Virus record (IMG/VR): IMGVR_UViG_3300014501_000002
Location: 1-64,000 of that record
Direction: 5' to 3' (one strand)
DNA from: a virus
DNA length: 64,000 nt
Shown here: piece after piece, positions 47,430 to 56,725 of the stretch
How positions within the stretch are numbered: the stretch's first letter is position 1
How the letters are laid out: each line of letters begins with the position of its first letter
Position numbers and translations under genes: made by a program
Notes under the pieces: generated by a model
What the model saw: the letters and a program-made list of their open reading frames with translations, nothing else
The model's database searches: none
Told to the model about the DNA's origin: nothing

Positions 47430-49688
47430 ATGGCATTAGTTCTTACCCCTGAACAACAGGCTAACCAGCAGCAGATGACGGCGGCAAATCAAGGTTCTGC
47501 ACCCGGCGCGGGCACGTTGGCCGGACCGGGAGGCACACCTCCAGCTGCGGCCGCTCCAGATACTGCGGCTCCCGATGCAGGACAAGGCGCCCTCGGTGCT
47601 CCGGATTCAACTCAGGAGCCCGTCAACGCGTCCAATCCAAAGTCGTTGTTCGCGCAGAAATTAGGCCGCGCTCTAGATAAACCAGAGAACTCAATTCCGC
47701 TGCAGGCGAATGGTAAGCCTCAGCCCGGCGGATGGGCGAAGTCGTTGCTCGGCGCCGCGCAAGGTGTGTTGTCCGGTCTCGGTGATGCTCCGCAAGGAAA
47801 GGCCCCAGTCGGCGGCGGAATCCTGAGTGGAATCACGGGCACGATTGCGAATCGCAATCAGCGTCTTGCTGCGCAGAAAGAGCAAGCTCAAAAGGCCCAG
47901 CACGAAAATGCCGAAGATCAACGCGCACAGGAAAAACAAGATGATGCGCATCAGAAGGCACAGCTGGATAATACCGAAGCGAATCTGCGCATGATCCACA
48001 CGCAGAATTTGAACCATCAAATCGGCGTCGTCGATCCAATGATTGCCGATGGAAACAAGACGCTCAAAATGTTGGAAGATCCCGATAGCGGACATCCTAC
48101 GCCGGTTCTCGCACGAGATGTCACGTACGCCGACCTACAGAAGGGTGTTGTCGACGGTAAGTGGAACCTGCATGATATGACGCCGTTCCCATCTGGTAAG
48201 AAGGCAATCGGCACGGACGCGAACGGTGAGCCGCAGTACGCGACTACGTACACGCTTGTGGATGCGCACGGTAAGGTCACGCCGAACGAAGATGAGATCA
48301 AGTACCTAAACGCCAATAAAGCGACCGACCAGCCCATTAAGCCGGGTCAGGAATTCGATTTCAGTTCATGGAATTCTCTGCATCAGAAGGCCGATGATAT
48401 CAAGGCTCAGACAGATGCGCGAAACAAGACGTTGATCAATAACAAATTGTCCGATGCGGACGATGCTTATAAATTAGAGAAGGTCGACTTTCCTCCGGTA
48501 TGGTCGAAGGCGCTGTCCGATCCTCGCGCGAAAGGCAAGGATGGTTTGCCTGATCCGATTAAAGCACGTAACCTGATCCTAAGCGACCCGGCATCGTTGA
48601 AGCAATTCCCGGACGTTGCAAAGCTTGTTCCCGAAGCTTACCCTGGATTCGACAAACTCGAGTCTCAGGCTCAGGAAGCAGGATTTAAGGCTACGGAAGA
48701 TGCTGCGAAGAAAGCGGCAGACAAGGCCGATGACATTCGTAATCTCATGACAGATGATATGAAAGCGAGTATTGCACAGCTTTCTCCGGATCGACAGAAG
48801 TTCCTTGGTCAGTATAACCCGGAAGAACAAGGCGCGATCGTATCTCTCGGCACGAGCCCCGGCGATGTAAACTTCCGCGATGTGTTCACACGTATGGCGA
48901 AGGGCCAGAAAGGTCTCACGCCACAAGACGCGGAAAACGCCATCAAGCAAGTTTACCCGCACTGGAGCATGGCTGCGTACGCGAACACTCAAAAGATGTA
49001 CAAGGACATCACGGGTGGCGGTCCGTTGTCCAAGCAGATCGCACAGTACAACAACGTTCTACAGCACGCATCCATCGCGCAAGATGCAATCACCGAAGCG
49101 ACCGGTCGCGCAAACAACCCGCGGTTCGTGAACACCGCTTTGAACCAACTCGAGAAACAGGGTTGGGGAGCCGAAGCCGGTAAATTGAATATCGCGCTCG
49201 GTACGGTCAAGGATGAATATGCGTTGTTGCAGTCCGGCGGATACAAACCGTCTGAACAAGAACAAGCAACTCTCGACGCAGCACTAAAGCCTACCGCTAC
49301 TGCTGGACAGATTTCCGGTGCATTGAAAGCCTTAGCCGACGTCGGAGCCGTTCGATTGAACCAGATCAACGATCAGTACAAGCGTAGCTCTGGTCGCAAC
49401 GTTCCCGGAATGTTGAATCAGGATTCGGTGGACGCCGCAAACCACCTCAACGTCAACCCGGCTACGAGAAAGGTTCTCGGACGCATGAACGTCGCGGGCG
49501 ATTTGTTCGGAAACGACGATGGACATCTAGCGTCGCAGGATTTAGAGCAGAAGAATACGCAGGCGCCTAATGCCGCAGCCGCCCCGACACAACCAGTTGC
49601 GGGAATTCCTCACAATGTCATTATCAACGGAAAGGTTGCAGGAGTCACGACAGATGGTGGTAAGACTTACAAGCCGGTCGCGCAATAA
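47430..49688 (+). CDS. Large internal/ejection-like protein, 752 aa
   Basis: The N-terminal 70 residues are Ala/Pro/Gly-rich and disordered. Residues 80-150 include a Gly-rich stretch (SLLGAAQGVLSGLGDAP) and a Gln/Lys helix. The rest is largely helical with Asp/Lys/Gln-rich segments and no Cys. The size, composition and run of similar genes after the tail genes resemble pilot or ejection proteins of podoviruses. No enzymatic motif was seen. Confidence 0.6.
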   Translation: MALVLTPEQQANQQQMTAANQGSAPGAGTLAGPGGTPPAAAAPDTAAPDAGQGALGAPDSTQEPVNASNPKSLFAQKLGRALDKPENSIPLQANGKPQPGGWAKSLLGAAQGVLSGLGDAPQGKAPVGGGILSGITGTIANRNQRLAAQKEQAQKAQHENAEDQRAQEKQDDAHQKAQLDNTEANLRMIHTQNLNHQIGVVDPMIADGNKTLKMLEDPDSGHPTPVLARDVTYADLQKGVVDGKWNLHDMTPFPSGKKAIGTDANGEPQYATTYTLVDAHGKVTPNEDEIKYLNANKATDQPIKPGQEFDFSSWNSLHQKADDIKAQTDARNKTLINNKLSDADDAYKLEKVDFPPVWSKALSDPRAKGKDGLPDPIKARNLILSDPASLKQFPDVAKLVPEAYPGFDKLESQAQEAGFKATEDAAKKAADKADDIRNLMTDDMKASIAQLSPDRQKFLGQYNPEEQGAIVSLGTSPGDVNFRDVFTRMAKGQKGLTPQDAENAIKQVYPHWSMAAYANTQKMYKDITGGGPLSKQIAQYNNVLQHASIAQDAITEATGRANNPRFVNTALNQLEKQGWGAEAGKLNIALGTVKDEYALLQSGGYKPSEQEQATLDAALKPTATAGQISGALKALADVGAVRLNQINDQYKRSSGRNVPGMLNQDSVDAANHLNVNPATRKVLGRMNVAGDLFGNDDGHLASQDLEQKNTQAPNAAAAPTQPVAGIPHNVIINGKVAGVTTDGGKTYKPVAQ

Positions 49689-49700
49689 TAGGAAATGATT

Positions 49701-51425
49701 ATGGCAGACACCAACAATATCCCCGTCCCCACCGGTGCAACATTTGCGCCGGTAGAATCAGAAGCTGTTCCCGTTCCCCAAGGTGCGACATTTTCGCCGG
49801 TCACGCCTGTGTCCGATGTAAATCCCGGCACGATGTCTGCGCCTCCGAAGACAACCCCGGGCGGTCTTTTAGATACGGCGGCTCAGGCAGTAATCGATCC
49901 CATCGGCTCGGTGAGCAAAGCTTTGGATCATGTGACGTCGTCCATCGAGAATTATACGCAACAGGGACGTGCAGAACATCCGATCCTGTCCCGCATCGGT
50001 GACGCTACACGCGAAGCTAAAGAGTTGTTGACCGGCGGACAGTCGGCAGGTAAACCTCTCGGTACGTCAAGCGGCGTGACCAATAATCCCGTGACTATCG
50101 CGATGTCGACGGCTCCAGGTGCGGCTGAACTAGGCGCCGAGGCAGAACAAAGATTGACGCAAGGTTTGGAAGCGATTAAGTCAGCGCGGGTCGCGCGCAC
50201 TGCAACCGCGGCACAGGAAGCGGCTGCGAAGGTTGCAACCGTGAAACCCGTGGACCCGGCTCAGTTTGTGTATCGCGAGCCTTCCCCGGTGCCCCAACAC
50301 GGCGCGCCGGTACAGGTCGACAGCCCATTGGATAATGCAACGATCAATAAACTCCCCGGTGGAAAAGATTTGAGCGCGAATGCCATCGAGACTCTCAAAC
50401 AGCATGTCGGCGGCACACCTGGCGCGGAGATTGAGGCTGGAAGCAGCCCGAAGAACACGCTCATGAAGGCCGTCGAGCCTGTCCAGCAGACCATCAAAGA
50501 TACGGGTATCAAGATGAATGACCTGATACAGAATTCACCTCCGTTTCGATCCACCGTGAAGGACGACGGCACGTTGGTTGATGTGATGGACGAACTGAAG
50601 AACAACATACCCGCGAGCGATCGCGCGAAGCTGAGTCTAGATGTGGACGATGAATTGAAGAATGCAAACGACGCGATGATTTCGTTCGATCCGAACGAAG
50701 TGCTCGCGTATCGTCGGAAGCTCGGCAGTCAGATCGATTGGAACGATATCCCGCGCAACCCGCAGACTCCGGGAGAAGTGCAGAATGTCGCGAAGGTAAA
50801 AATTTACAAGGCATTGGGCGATAAGATTCACACCGAAGTCCCAGGCGCCGCGGAACTGGATAAAGTCTTCCAGCCGAACCTGGAATTGCAATCGCACCTC
50901 GACGCGAAGCTTGGACGCACAGTTAGTCGCGACCCAGTGGAAGCGAACGCACAACAGCGGTCCGAATTGCTCAAGGGCAAGGCGCAGCTGGAGAACAAGG
51001 CGCACAATGATATCGTTGCGAAGAACCGCGACCTCGCCGGGCTGTCAGAGAGCGACATAAAGCCGACCATCACCGGGGCGAATGTTCCTAAGACTCCGGT
51101 AGACGTGGCAGTCGACAAGGCTCTGGACCAGTTTAATGTACCCGTCACAGAGAAGCCCGCGTTGCGAGACATCCTTGATGTAAAGGCCGGGACTTATTAC
51201 GGCACGAACACCGATTGGGTAAACGCGAGAAATACTTTCGATAAACTGTCCCCGGCTGAGCGTGCGGCCCGATTCTCTAACCCCGAAGAGGTGCGATCGG
51301 TGCTACAGAAACAAGCTAAAAGGCAAGCTGTTAAGGCGATCCTTAAATATGGTAGTATCGGAGCGGCAGCCATCGGCACGGGTATCGACAGGTACATTCT
51401 GCACGCAGCGGCGACGGGAGAATAA
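49701..51425 (+). CDS. Internal/ejection-like protein with PxGATFxPV repeats, 574 aa
   Basis: I chose ATG at 49701, better spaced from AGGAAA than the ATG two codons upstream. The N-terminus repeats IPVPTGATFAPVE and VPVPQGATFSPVT, an opening seen in several phage virion proteins. The middle is Ala/Lys/Glu-rich and helical. The end has a hydrophobic segment (YGSIGAAAIGTGIDRYIL). A stop-start contact with the next gene shows coupling. Confidence 0.6.
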   Translation: MADTNNIPVPTGATFAPVESEAVPVPQGATFSPVTPVSDVNPGTMSAPPKTTPGGLLDTAAQAVIDPIGSVSKALDHVTSSIENYTQQGRAEHPILSRIGDATREAKELLTGGQSAGKPLGTSSGVTNNPVTIAMSTAPGAAELGAEAEQRLTQGLEAIKSARVARTATAAQEAAAKVATVKPVDPAQFVYREPSPVPQHGAPVQVDSPLDNATINKLPGGKDLSANAIETLKQHVGGTPGAEIEAGSSPKNTLMKAVEPVQQTIKDTGIKMNDLIQNSPPFRSTVKDDGTLVDVMDELKNNIPASDRAKLSLDVDDELKNANDAMISFDPNEVLAYRRKLGSQIDWNDIPRNPQTPGEVQNVAKVKIYKALGDKIHTEVPGAAELDKVFQPNLELQSHLDAKLGRTVSRDPVEANAQQRSELLKGKAQLENKAHNDIVAKNRDLAGLSESDIKPTITGANVPKTPVDVAVDKALDQFNVPVTEKPALRDILDVKAGTYYGTNTDWVNARNTFDKLSPAERAARFSNPEEVRSVLQKQAKRQAVKAILKYGSIGAAAIGTGIDRYILHAAATGE

Positions 51426-52085
51426 ATGTCATCCACGAATGTTATGCCTAAGAATGCCGATCCGATCGGGGACGTGGCTAAGGCGCTCGATAGCGTCGTA
51501 GGCGAAATCACTCAGTATCCCGAACAAGACGTCAAGCAGCATCCTATCCTGATCCACATCGCGAACACGTTGCGCGCGGCAACCGATATGCTGCGTAAGG
51601 AAACCGGCGCGGAGGGAACAAACCTCACGCAGAATCAAGTTTCGCCGGGCACGGACGAACAGGCGGCCAAGGGCGTTCAGAATTTGCCGGAGTTTGCGGC
51701 GGCGCACGGCGGCGACGAAGACCTCGCCGGTCTGTCCAAGGCCACGAAGCTTGTGGCGCTCGCGAAGAAATATCCGCAAGTCGCGGAGACGTTGAATATG
51801 GCGAAGGATCATCCGCTGCTCTCGAAGATCATCACCACGCCTCCGAAGCCGGAGCCTGCAGCGAAGTCTCCCGCAGCGAAACCGGCTGCGAAGAAAGATA
51901 AGACTGCGGCGAAGCCATCCGCTCCGGAAGCTAAGAACGAAGAGCAGCCCGAAGCCCCGCCTCCAGTCGAGGCAGGATTCGTGCGCGTGCAGGATAGTCG
52001 CGGCGGAATCCACGACATCCCCGAGCAGGCGATCGCTGCGGCGCAACAGCGCGATCCAGGTCTCAAGATCATGGGCGGTAAATAA
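51426..52085 (+). CDS. Lys/Ala/Pro-rich virion-module protein, 219 aa
   Basis: It starts immediately after the preceding stop and overlaps the next start by one base. Residues 1-55 (DPIGDVAKALDSVVGEITQY) resemble a segment near the start of the previous protein (DPIGSVSKALDHVTSSIENY), suggesting local duplication. A disordered KPAAKKDKTAAKPSAPEAK region follows, then a structured C-terminus with VQDSRGGIHDIPEQA. Function unknown. Confidence 0.6.
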   Translation: MSSTNVMPKNADPIGDVAKALDSVVGEITQYPEQDVKQHPILIHIANTLRAATDMLRKETGAEGTNLTQNQVSPGTDEQAAKGVQNLPEFAAAHGGDEDLAGLSKATKLVALAKKYPQVAETLNMAKDHPLLSKIITTPPKPEPAAKSPAAKPAAKKDKTAAKPSAPEAKNEEQPEAPPPVEAGFVRVQDSRGGIHDIPEQAIAAAQQRDPGLKIMGGK

Positions 52086-54148
52086 TGGCTGACGATAAGG
52101 ACTATCAACAGTCCGCGGAGTTTACGCCTACTCCGGAAGATACCAGAAGTTTCCAATCGTGGACGCCCACCGGCCCCACGCAAGTTGACGGAATGGTTTC
52201 ACCGGGGAACATTGATTTGACTGCGCGCCCGATCGTTCATCACTCGGACGGATCGTCCAGTTCTTTGTATTCGTCCAGCTTCAATGAGGACGGCCGCGAA
52301 ATCCTGGTCCCGCAAGTGAGCTCCGACGGCCACATGATGACCGAGCAAGAATCTCGAGATGAATACCATAAAACCGGAAAGCATCTCGGTATGTTCAAGA
52401 GCCCCGATGACGCGGATAAGTACGCGTCGATGCTTCATTTGAAACAGGGCGCGTTCCAGACATACAAGAACGGCGGGAAGTATAACCCATCCGTCGAGAC
52501 TTATGACGATTGGAAAGAGCCTAAAGATGGAGCTCCGGAAAGCAGCCGATTGGTGGGCGATCGAGCACTAGCCAGCACTCAAGCACAAGCCAAAGCTGAT
52601 CTTCCGCAACCGAAAACTCAATCCGCATTCGACTTCTCCGATCTAGGTGGGAAGAAAATTTCTGCGGGCGATGCGCTCAAAAAGAACGAAGCGGATGCCG
52701 CGGCAGATAACGAACTGTACGGCACAAATCCCCAGGCGTATAAAGTCAAGCATCCGATCGATTACCAAATTCGTAAAGCACACGACTTCATGTCGAATGC
52801 GATCACCGGTCTCGCGATGCACGATCAGGCCGCAAGCACGAAGGCATTGGCTGAAGCGCCTGTACGTAAAGTGGTCAGCGGCGCGATGGGTCTCGCGGGT
52901 GTGCCGACCGGCGAACAGGAAGGCGGGATACTGAAATCTACGTTACCAGTTAGGCCCGGTGGCGGTGAATTAGGCAACATTGAGCGCGGCCCGGATCGCC
53001 GCGTCGGCGGCGATGAGCTACCCGTGGAAGGCGAGCGTCGTCTCGGGCCACGTCGGCAAGTCACATATTCAGATGCGCAGAGTCGCGCGATCAAGAACGT
53101 AGATGCACAAATCGCCAAGCCTGGTATAACTCCTGAAGACCATTCTTCTTTGACTCGACAGAGACAGGAAATTCTCGATCACCCGGAAGACTTCGGTGTG
53201 GTCAGCGAGGCGCGGAAAGAGCCCAACGAGCCCGGCCTTGAGCAACAGATCAACGCGGTGCGCGGCCAGATCGGTCGTGGAAAGTCTCCGGAGTCCTTGG
53301 AGCCTGGCGCCCGGTACCTGTACCAGAAGTACGTGTCGCCTCTAGGCGGCGAAATTTCTAAATCGTACAAGCCGGTTGCCGGTTTGGACCCCGAAGAGGT
53401 AGAAGCGATCGGCGGAAAGACCATCGTTCCGCCTACGCCGCACCCCGATGTGATCAAAGACGGGTGGATCACGGACCAGGGATTCGTCGAGAACCCGCAC
53501 GGAACAAATCACAAACAGAATGCACCGGACAATGATACGCAAGCTGCGATTAAAAACGGCCACGTACGTGTCGCGACGCTGGGAACGAACGGAGAGAATC
53601 TCCATTTCGAAGCACACGACTACAGCAACCCTGTTACTCGCAAGCGCATCGCGGACGCGATTCAGCATGGGCCGCGTGCACAAAACATCAGTATGGAGTT
53701 CACGAAGTCTCAAGCTTATAAAAATGCAATGAGCATGAGCCCGGAAGATGCAATGAAATGGCTCGACTCACACGGCGGTGTCTCCGGAGTGACCGAAGAG
53801 GTTAAACCCGGCCCGGCTACCGACCCGCACGAGTATACGGAGTCTGCGAAGTACAACGGAGTGGAATACCGCGGTTTACAGAAACCAATCCTGGATGATA
53901 CCGGGAAAGTTTTGCATCCCGGTGTGGCAATGTTCCAAGACCCGAAATCGGGCACGTCCGTCGCGGTGCGATTGGATGAATGGACCCCGGCGAAGCTGCA
54001 CGAGCACGTAGAGGCGGCGCGCGAGCGTATGAAGGGTACGCCCAATGTTGTGAAGCCGACGTACGGCGTGGTACTGAAAAAGCTTGACAAGAAGCCGAAG
54101 ATTAAGCTAGACTCTGATGAGGCTGGAAGAAAAGCCCTTTACGAATAA
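52085..54148 (+). CDS. Virion protein with GNIDL...TGKHLG domain, 687 aa
   Basis: Residues 35-125 carry a phage domain recognisable as SPGNIDLTARPIVHHSDGSS, ILVPQVSSDGHMM, YHKTGKHLGMFKSPDDADKYA and LHLKQ. It is common in internal virion proteins of podoviruses and other phages. The remainder is long and hydrophilic with no known catalytic motif. The gene ends the plus-strand virion operon together with a small downstream gene. Confidence 0.68.
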   Translation: MADDKDYQQSAEFTPTPEDTRSFQSWTPTGPTQVDGMVSPGNIDLTARPIVHHSDGSSSSLYSSSFNEDGREILVPQVSSDGHMMTEQESRDEYHKTGKHLGMFKSPDDADKYASMLHLKQGAFQTYKNGGKYNPSVETYDDWKEPKDGAPESSRLVGDRALASTQAQAKADLPQPKTQSAFDFSDLGGKKISAGDALKKNEADAAADNELYGTNPQAYKVKHPIDYQIRKAHDFMSNAITGLAMHDQAASTKALAEAPVRKVVSGAMGLAGVPTGEQEGGILKSTLPVRPGGGELGNIERGPDRRVGGDELPVEGERRLGPRRQVTYSDAQSRAIKNVDAQIAKPGITPEDHSSLTRQRQEILDHPEDFGVVSEARKEPNEPGLEQQINAVRGQIGRGKSPESLEPGARYLYQKYVSPLGGEISKSYKPVAGLDPEEVEAIGGKTIVPPTPHPDVIKDGWITDQGFVENPHGTNHKQNAPDNDTQAAIKNGHVRVATLGTNGENLHFEAHDYSNPVTRKRIADAIQHGPRAQNISMEFTKSQAYKNAMSMSPEDAMKWLDSHGGVSGVTEEVKPGPATDPHEYTESAKYNGVEYRGLQKPILDDTGKVLHPGVAMFQDPKSGTSVAVRLDEWTPAKLHEHVEAARERMKGTPNVVKPTYGVVLKKLDKKPKIKLDSDEAGRKALYE

Positions 54149-54157
54149 AGGAGGCTT

Positions 54158-54436
54158 ATGCTCTACAGAATCTATGCAGCAAATATTTTATTTGATGATG
54201 TGGCGGTCATTTTATGCGGCCGCGGCATTCGGTCGTTCTCGCTGATTAAGCAAGAGGGTTACTGGCGCGGCGTACCTGAAGCATCGATTGTAATCGATGT
54301 GTTCGATCAGGGTGGAGAACTTGAGAATCGGATATATGCGGCCGCAGAAGATATTCGTGCGCTCACCGGTCAAGAGATTGTGTACGTGATCGAATCCAAG
54401 GCACATGCGGTCCGATCGATAAAACAAAAGTCTTGA
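54158..54436 (+). CDS. Hypothetical protein, 92 aa
   Basis: AAAGGAGGCTT precedes the ATG, a very strong ribosome-binding site. The product is a small alpha/beta protein (VAVILCGRGIRSFSLIKQEG, IVYVIESKAHAV) with no motif that I know. It lies 9 bp after the last large virion gene. Confidence 0.65.
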   Translation: MLYRIYAANILFDDVAVILCGRGIRSFSLIKQEGYWRGVPEASIVIDVFDQGGELENRIYAAAEDIRALTGQEIVYVIESKAHAVRSIKQKS

Positions 54437-54493
54437 CATCAGTTTTGTAATTTCGGCTCCACCATTTCTCGGTAGCTAAAGAAAGGAGGACCA

Positions 54494-54643
54494 ATGAGTG
54501 AGAATAAGGGCGGGGACGTTCTAGCTCGCGGGAATGTGCGGTGCACATTTCAGCCAGCCGGTTCGAAAGTCTCGCAAAAGAAGTGGGATAAGATTTGGGA
54601 TATCTCCACGAAGAAAGCGCCTCGCAAAAACCGCAAGAGCTAA
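54494..54643 (+). CDS. Small basic protein, 49 aa
   Basis: AAAGGAGGACCA is a near-perfect ribosome-binding site. The product is rich in Lys and Arg, with two Trp in KKWDKIWD and a basic tail (KAPRKNRKS), suggesting nucleic-acid or membrane contact. No family recognised. Confidence 0.6.
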   Translation: MSENKGGDVLARGNVRCTFQPAGSKVSQKKWDKIWDISTKKAPRKNRKS

Positions 54644-54662
54644 CCTAAAATGATCGTATCTG

Positions 54663-54693
54663 GTGCCGGGTAACTGTCCCGCAGGCCCGGCAC
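54663..54693 (+). terminator. Hairpin between small genes
   Basis: GTGCCGGG pairs perfectly with CCCGGCAC across a 15-base loop that itself contains TGTCCCGCAGG. It is followed by AATCCCTTG, not a T-run, so it may regulate or process the transcript rather than terminate it. Confidence 0.4.
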
Positions 54694-54718
54694 AATCCCT
54701 TGAACTGAGGAGGCTCAG

Positions 54719-55078
54719 ATGTCAAGTTTATTGGCAGTGAATTACGATGAGCGCCACAAGGCGTTCGCGGATTTCAAACAGGATATTGAAACACGGCTCG
54801 AAGCATGGCTCTTGGAACATCCTGTCCAGGAACAGAAATTGCTCACCACAGCCTTCGGGAAAAACATGATCGTGAAAGTGCTGCCGTCCAATTTCGCGTA
54901 TGGCGGGTGGATCGTGTACAAGAACGGGGAGATTATGGAGACGTTCACCGGCGAGAACGCATGGTCGGACGCGACCGCGTACGGAAACAGTCTATTGAAT
55001 CCAACTCTGCAAGAAGAAAATCGACAGCGAGACGAACAAGAAGAGAGGCGTCGGAGAGACGAAGGTTACATTTATTAA
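54719..55078 (+). CDS. Hypothetical protein, 119 aa
   Basis: GAGGAGGCTCAG precedes the start. The middle looks like a compact domain (MIVKVLPSNFAYGGWIVYKN, GEIMETFTGENAW). The last 25 residues are a charged helix (EENRQRDEQEERRRRDE). It is the last plus-strand gene before the convergent integrase. Confidence 0.65.
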   Translation: MSSLLAVNYDERHKAFADFKQDIETRLEAWLLEHPVQEQKLLTTAFGKNMIVKVLPSNFAYGGWIVYKNGEIMETFTGENAWSDATAYGNSLLNPTLQEENRQRDEQEERRRRDEGYIY

Positions 55079-55084
55079 GCTTAG

Positions 55085-55132
55085 GGTGCGGGCACAGTAG
55101 ATCCCAGAAATGGGCACGTGTCATCCCGCACC
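55085..55132. terminator. Convergent-gene hairpin, possible bidirectional terminator
   Basis: GGTGCGGG and CCCGCACC form an 8-bp stem enclosing a 32-base loop, then ACAATTTT. It lies between the plus-strand gene at 54719-55078 and the end of the minus-strand integrase. The loop holds one copy of the direct repeat described separately. Confidence 0.45.
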
Positions 55133-55168
55133 ACAATTTTAAAGAACGGGCACACTCGATCCCAGAAT
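55090..55168. repeat. 21-bp direct repeat at the integrase 3' end, possible att site
   Basis: GGGCACAGTAGATCCCAGAA at 55090 and GGGCACACTCGATCCCAGAA at 55148 differ at two positions. The second copy lies within the last codons of the integrase gene. Repeats at the 3' end of an integrase gene are typical of attP or of remnants of gene-end duplication. Confidence 0.5.
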
Positions 55169-56053
55169 ATCAAACCCCAGCCCGGCCTTTTTGGCCCATT
55201 CCTTGCGCAGCGTAGTGTTCTGTGCAAGCTTAGAATACCGATCGGTGATATCTCGGTTGGCCGAGTGGCCGATCCAGAACTTCAGGATGTCCTCGGGTGT
55301 CCCGACTTCCCGGAGCCGCGTGGTGCGAAACCGGCGAAGGCTGTGATGTCCAGGCACGCCGTCCGCTTTCAGCGTCCGGTACGTATTATCACGTTTCATG
55401 TTGAATAGTTTGCCTGTCGGGCCACTTATCGCGCGCAGCGTATCACTGATCTCTGGGATGATATCCACCTCGCGCGTGCCTGCGGCCGTCTTCGGCGTCG
55501 CGCTTCGTCCGTCCTGTACCTGATCCCGGATAATCAGCTTGCCTTGCTCTGGGAGCCAGAACGACCCTTTGCCGTCGTCCAGGCCCGCCCGTAGCGCCAA
55601 GCATTCGCTGATTCTAAGCCCAGTACCAGCCAGAGTGATATACAGAGGCTTAAACAGCCCTTCCGCCTCGGAAATCGCCTCCTGGAGGGCTTCCCGGCCT
55701 ATGCTAGGCGATGATTGATCCGATGGATTCACTTCCGGAAGGTCGATAAAGTCTGCATTCCACGTACGCGGGTACAATTCGTTGCCATTCGCGTCCGTCG
55801 CGGAGGCTATAACCCCCTTTAAACAGTTCACGATACCACACACCGACGCCGGTTTTAGTTCCCCGGCGATCGAAGACACAAACTTCTTCATGCTTCCGTT
55901 ATCGAAGTTCGCCAAGTCTTCGGCGCCGCAGAGGGGAACGATCCATGTCCGGAGGTAACTCTGGTATCTTTGCAGGGTTCCCGGCTTGGGCGGCTTCCGG
56001 CGCCGAGACTCTAAGGCTTTGATGAATGCGACCGATTGTTCTTGGATGGTCAT
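55139..56053 (-). CDS. int: Tyrosine recombinase (integrase), 304 aa
   Basis: I chose the ATG with GGAGGATACA upstream. The catalytic set is visible: Arg in GTGLRISE (about R147), HHSLRRFR (H237, R240), GHSANRD (H263) and the nucleophile in TDRYSKL (Y273). The N-terminal 100 residues form a SAM-like core-binding domain. Length is typical of XerC/phage integrases. It is the last gene of a minus-strand operon and ends in a direct repeat that may be the attachment site. Confidence 0.92.
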   Translation of the reverse strand: MTIQEQSVAFIKALESRRRKPPKPGTLQRYQSYLRTWIVPLCGAEDLANFDNGSMKKFVSSIAGELKPASVCGIVNCLKGVIASATDANGNELYPRTWNADFIDLPEVNPSDQSSPSIGREALQEAISEAEGLFKPLYITLAGTGLRISECLALRAGLDDGKGSFWLPEQGKLIIRDQVQDGRSATPKTAAGTREVDIIPEISDTLRAISGPTGKLFNMKRDNTYRTLKADGVPGHHSLRRFRTTRLREVGTPEDILKFWIGHSANRDITDRYSKLAQNTTLRKEWAKKAGLGFDILGSSVPVL

Positions 56054-56101
56054 TGTATCCTCCTGTAAACGAAGGTAGCATTGATTCACAGGCGGGTCAA
56101 G

Positions 56102-56320
56102 CTAATTTATTTTGATGTTCGGATTCGGACACAACTCTTGTTTCTGTTTAATTATTTCGAGCCATACGACGGCAGCTGTAGCCGGTACTAACCCGGATGG
56201 ATAGATGTCGCCCCTCTGGTATTCTTCGTCGTATTTTTTGTATAGCTTTGCACATTCTTCGCAACACTCCATATACCTCTTTTCCAACTCGTTCAATTTC
56301 CTCCGCTTCTTTTGGTCCAT
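56102..56320 (-). CDS. Helical Cys-containing small protein, 72 aa
   Basis: TAGGAGGCGTC precedes the ATG. Residues 1-40 form a highly charged helix with ECCEECAKLYKKYDEEY, and a second hydrophobic helix follows (VPATAAVVWLEII). It belongs to the integrase operon. It could be an excisionase-like partner by position, but no winged-helix signature is present. Confidence 0.65.
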   Translation of the reverse strand: MDQKKRRKLNELEKRYMECCEECAKLYKKYDEEYQRGDIYPSGLVPATAAVVWLEIIKQKQELCPNPNIKIN

Positions 56321-56328
56321 GACGCCTC

Positions 56329-56582
56329 CTAGAGATTAACGTGCCCGGTCGGACTGACCAGGTTGCGTCGGTCAGGGTGCTTCTTGCAAAAGATGATTTC
56401 GCGGCCCCATTTATCAGCGCGGCGTTGTCTTGCTTTCGAACCGTGATAGCGCTCATTACCGCATGCAGAACACCCCGAAGTTCGATGCCTCTGTATCCAC
56501 ATGGATGGCTTAATTGGTTTCTTATGCTTCGCGGCTTGAACGCGCAGTACGGGCGTCGTCGCACGCCAAAATCATCAATCAT
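56329..56582 (-). CDS. Frameshifted small zinc-ribbon protein
   Basis: The start at 56582 overlaps the upstream stop (ATGA) and has AAGGAGAAGTC. Its frame, however, runs across the whole next gene. A neighbouring frame (ATG at 56502 to stop at 56329) gives the more natural protein, with GCSACGNERYHGS, CKKHPDRRN and an ending beside the next ribosome-binding site. A single-base shift near 56510-56530 would join the two as one protein of about 80 aa. A sequencing error, a real mutation or a frameshift signal are possible. Confidence 0.5.
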
Positions 56583-56725
56583 GACTTCTCCTTATACATC
56601 GCCTTATACATCGCCTTCTTGACTAGGTCGTCGAGAGTCTTGGCCGTATGCCACAAACCAGCTTCTCGTAGATCCAGGACCGCCTTTTGAATGCGGTGAA
56701 TCGAGTTAATCTGTTCTCGGGTCAT
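56579..56725 (-). CDS. Small helical protein, 48 aa
   Basis: It is coupled by ATGA overlaps to the genes on both sides. The product is one or two basic helices (EQINSIHRIQKAVLDLREAG) and ends with KKAMYKAMYKEKS, encoded by a 12-bp tandem repeat. No family recognised. Confidence 0.6.
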   Translation of the reverse strand: MTREQINSIHRIQKAVLDLREAGLWHTAKTLDDLVKKAMYKAMYKEKS

